DNA from: Methanosarcinales archaeon
GTDB lineage: Archaea > Halobacteriota > Methanosarcinia > Methanosarcinales > Methanogasteraceae
DNA: 6,843 nt
Assembly (NCBI GenBank): GCA_012961645.1
Contig: DTYY01000055.1
Span: forward strand, 1-6,843
Direction of reading: 5' to 3'
The notes below the pieces were generated by a model. That model made no database searches, was not told the origin of the DNA, and saw nothing but the letters and a program-made list of their open reading frames with translations. The translations under genes and the position numbers were made by a program. Below, piece after piece: positions 5,706-6,843 of the stretch (its first letter is position 1; every line of letters starts with the position of its first letter).

Positions 5706-6401
5706 ATGGGACGGTACTCAATCGATGAATTCATAGAGGCGACAGGACAGCGAGATCTTGGAGAGGGTACGTTTGAACTGGAGCGTGATCGCCTGCTTGA
5801 GATAAATCTTGACGGTAGAGTCTGGACAAAGAAAGGATCAATGGTAGCCTACGCAGGCGACGTCAAATTCACGCGTGAGGGTGTGATGGAGCACGGGCTT
5901 GGGAAGATGGTCAAAAAAGCTGTTACCGGAGAAGGCGTGAGTCTGACAAAGATAGAAGGTACGGGAAAAGTGTATCTGGCTGATGAAGGCAAGAAAGTCT
6001 CCATAATCAATCTTGACAACCAGTCGATATATGTCAATGGCAACGACCTGATCGCATTCGAAGAAACGATCAAGTGGGACATTAAACTGCTGAAAAAGGT
6101 TGCCGGAATCATGGCGGGCGGCCTCTTCAATGTGAAGCTTGAAGGAACCGGCATGGTTGCCATCACCACACACTACGACCCACTGACACTCAAAGTGACA
6201 CCTGATCAACCCGTGTTTACGGATCCCAACGCCACTGTAGCATGGTCCGGGAACTTGAGCCCCGATATAAAGACCGACGTCTCACTAAAGACGCTTGTTG
6301 GACGTGGAAGCGGTGAATCGCTGCAGATGGCGTTCAGAGGAGAGGGTTTTGTGGTCGTCCAGCCGTATGAGGAAGTTTATTTCCAGGGGACTCCACAGTA
6401 G
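5706..6401 (+). CDS. AIM24 family protein (TIGR00266/DUF124 type)
   Basis: This 231-aa protein belongs to the widespread AIM24 family, a beta-rich fold of unknown biochemical activity. The yeast mitochondrial member supports MICOS and inner-membrane organisation; what prokaryotic members do is not established. Highly conserved stretches are visible: [31 protein letters not shown] [72 protein letters not shown] and the end [10 protein letters not shown]. There is no signal peptide or membrane segment, so it is probably cytoplasmic. The first 20 or so residues (MGRYSIDEF ...) form the usual N-terminal lead of the long form. The start is fixed by GGAGGAG (5694-5700), 5 nt before the ATG; an upstream in-frame TTG at 5664 lies in the promoter repeat. 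It is a single-gene unit, divergent from the ribosomal cluster and convergent with the next gene. Confidence 0.93.
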   Translation: MGRYSIDEFIEATGQRDLGEGTFELERDRLLEINLDGRVWTKKGSMVAYAGDVKFTREGVMEHGLGKMVKKAVTGEGVSLTKIEGTGKVYLADEGKKVSIINLDNQSIYVNGNDLIAFEETIKWDIKLLKKVAGIMAGGLFNVKLEGTGMVAITTHYDPLTLKVTPDQPVFTDPNATVAWSGNLSPDIKTDVSLKTLVGRGSGESLQMAFRGEGFVVVQPYEEVYFQGTPQ

Positions 6402-6422
6402 GTTGTGATTAGGCTGTAGGTG

Positions 6423-6480
6423 GGTTTTGGGATATGTAAAGAGCATTGTTTACCCGGAAAACCGCCATAGCACATTTTTT
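6423..6480 (+). terminator. Candidate terminator between convergent genes
   Basis: GGTTTT (6423-6428) can pair with AAAACC (6458-6463), enclosing a second stem GTAAA (6436-6440) / TTTAC (6449-6453). A run of six T follows at 6475-6480. Archaeal RNA polymerase terminates at oligo-T tracts, so T6 after the AIM24 gene is a sensible stop. The T run overlaps the TAA stop of the minus-strand gene. The stems are short and the hairpin is 11 nt from the T run, so the T tract is the stronger part of the evidence. Confidence 0.4.
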
Positions 6481-6778
6481 AAGCTTGTGGAAGAGCTTTC
6501 ATCGTTTCCTCTATCTGGCTCATTGAGAGGATCGGGTACACCTCGAACTTGACGTATGGAACGTACTTTGATAGCGCCATAAAGATCTCCTGTTCAGTCC
6601 CTTCGGCGATGGAATATCCTCTGCATCCGCCAGCGAACTCTCCCCAGTCCGTAAGTCCGCCACTTTCAAAGTCATCCTTGACCATATTCAGCAGCATAGT
6701 CCAGTTAGTAATTCGCTCTTTGGGATCGGCAGGCACTCTATTCATATCCAACTCCCAAAGTGTTAGAAACTTTGTCAT
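6479..6778 (-). CDS. Small conserved protein of unknown function, possibly ferredoxin-like alpha/beta fold
   Basis: This 99-aa soluble protein begins MTKFLTLWELDMNRVPADPK. Visible features are a hydrophobic N-terminal strand (FLTLWEL), a PADPKERI turn, an amphipathic helix (NWTMLLNMVKDDFESG), a Gly-rich turn (WGEFAGGCRGYSIAEGTEQE), then YVPYVKFEVYPILSMSQIEE. The strand-helix-strand pattern with GYSIAEG resembles small dimeric alpha/beta-barrel (muconolactone-isomerase-like) proteins that are common but uncharacterised in archaea and anaerobic bacteria. That fold is inferred, and I assign no reaction. The start is the ATG at 6778, because AAGGAGGTGAG (6793-6783), an almost ideal SD, lies just before it. 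The extended frame to a GTG at 6826 would translate through that site. One cysteine is present (in GGCRGY). Confidence 0.8.
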   Translation of the reverse strand: MTKFLTLWELDMNRVPADPKERITNWTMLLNMVKDDFESGGLTDWGEFAGGCRGYSIAEGTEQEIFMALSKYVPYVKFEVYPILSMSQIEETMKALPQA

Positions 6779-6782
6779 TTTT

Positions 6783-6793
6783 CTCACCTCCTT
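6783..6793 (-). promoter_or_regulatory. Near-perfect ribosome binding site of the small unknown gene
   Basis: On the minus strand AAGGAGGTGAG lies 4 nt before the ATG at 6778. It is complementary to the archaeal 16S rRNA 3' end over about nine bases. It sets the start and predicts strong translation. Confidence 0.8.
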
Positions 6794-6817
6794 TTCGTTA
6801 TTGGTATTTCTATCATT

Positions 6818-6834
6818 GCGCCCCACCTCGGCGC
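6818..6834. repeat. Small GC hairpin at the window edge
   Basis: GCGCC (6818-6822) pairs with GGCGC (6830-6834) over a 7-nt loop. It lies about 40 nt upstream of the small minus-strand gene. There is no T tract on the minus-strand side, so it is not an obvious terminator. It may be inside the end of an upstream gene cut by the window. Confidence 0.3.
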
Positions 6835-6843
6835 TCTGATGCC

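Noticed and set aside
1..6843. CRISPR array, rRNA, tRNA, defence or toxin-antitoxin system
   Set aside because: No spaced direct repeats, RNA signatures or matching protein motifs were seen on either strand.

Overview
The window looks like a piece of an archaeal chromosome, most likely from a euryarchaeal (methanogen- or ANME-like) lineage. The evidence is the set of archaeal information-processing genes (eL18, an archaeal-type uL13, a Pno1/Dim2-like KH protein and an archaeal RqcH/NEMF homologue) and strong Shine-Dalgarno (SD) sequences of the AGGAGGTGA type. The lineage below that level is inference. The sequence does not fix a genus.

Layout. At 1-339 (+) is the 3' part of nadC (quinolinate phosphoribosyltransferase, NAD synthesis), cut by the window edge. 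At 376-2364 (+), 36 nt downstream, is an RqcH/Rqc2/NEMF homologue, a ribosome-associated quality-control factor. A 315-nt gene-free stretch follows (2365-2679), with a probable terminator hairpin, a split inverted repeat and a small palindrome. At 2680-4011 (+) is hisD, complete, with every zinc ligand and catalytic residue present. It converges on a minus-strand ribosome cluster read right to left: eL18 (5379-5011), uL13 (4997-4575) and a two-KH-domain Pno1-like protein (4567-4040). The cluster is tightly packed, and short perfect tandem duplications sit at both gene junctions. A roughly 300-nt divergent control region separates it from an AIM24-family gene (5706-6401, +). That gene converges on a small conserved gene of unknown function (6778-6479, -).

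How the genes relate. nadC and hisD are unconnected housekeeping metabolism. The minus-strand cluster joins two large-subunit proteins to a small-subunit assembly factor, so it is a ribosome-building operon. The RqcH homologue acts on stalled large subunits. The usual archaeal partners of eL18-uL13 (rpoD upstream, uS9 and rpoN downstream) are absent from their expected places, and the KH gene occupies the slot after uL13.

I found no mobile element, CRISPR array, RNA gene or defence system. I do not see a convincing undescribed system. The points most worth a second look are the rearranged ribosomal cluster, the junction duplications, the paired TATA-like repeats before the AIM24 gene, and the structured gap upstream of hisD.
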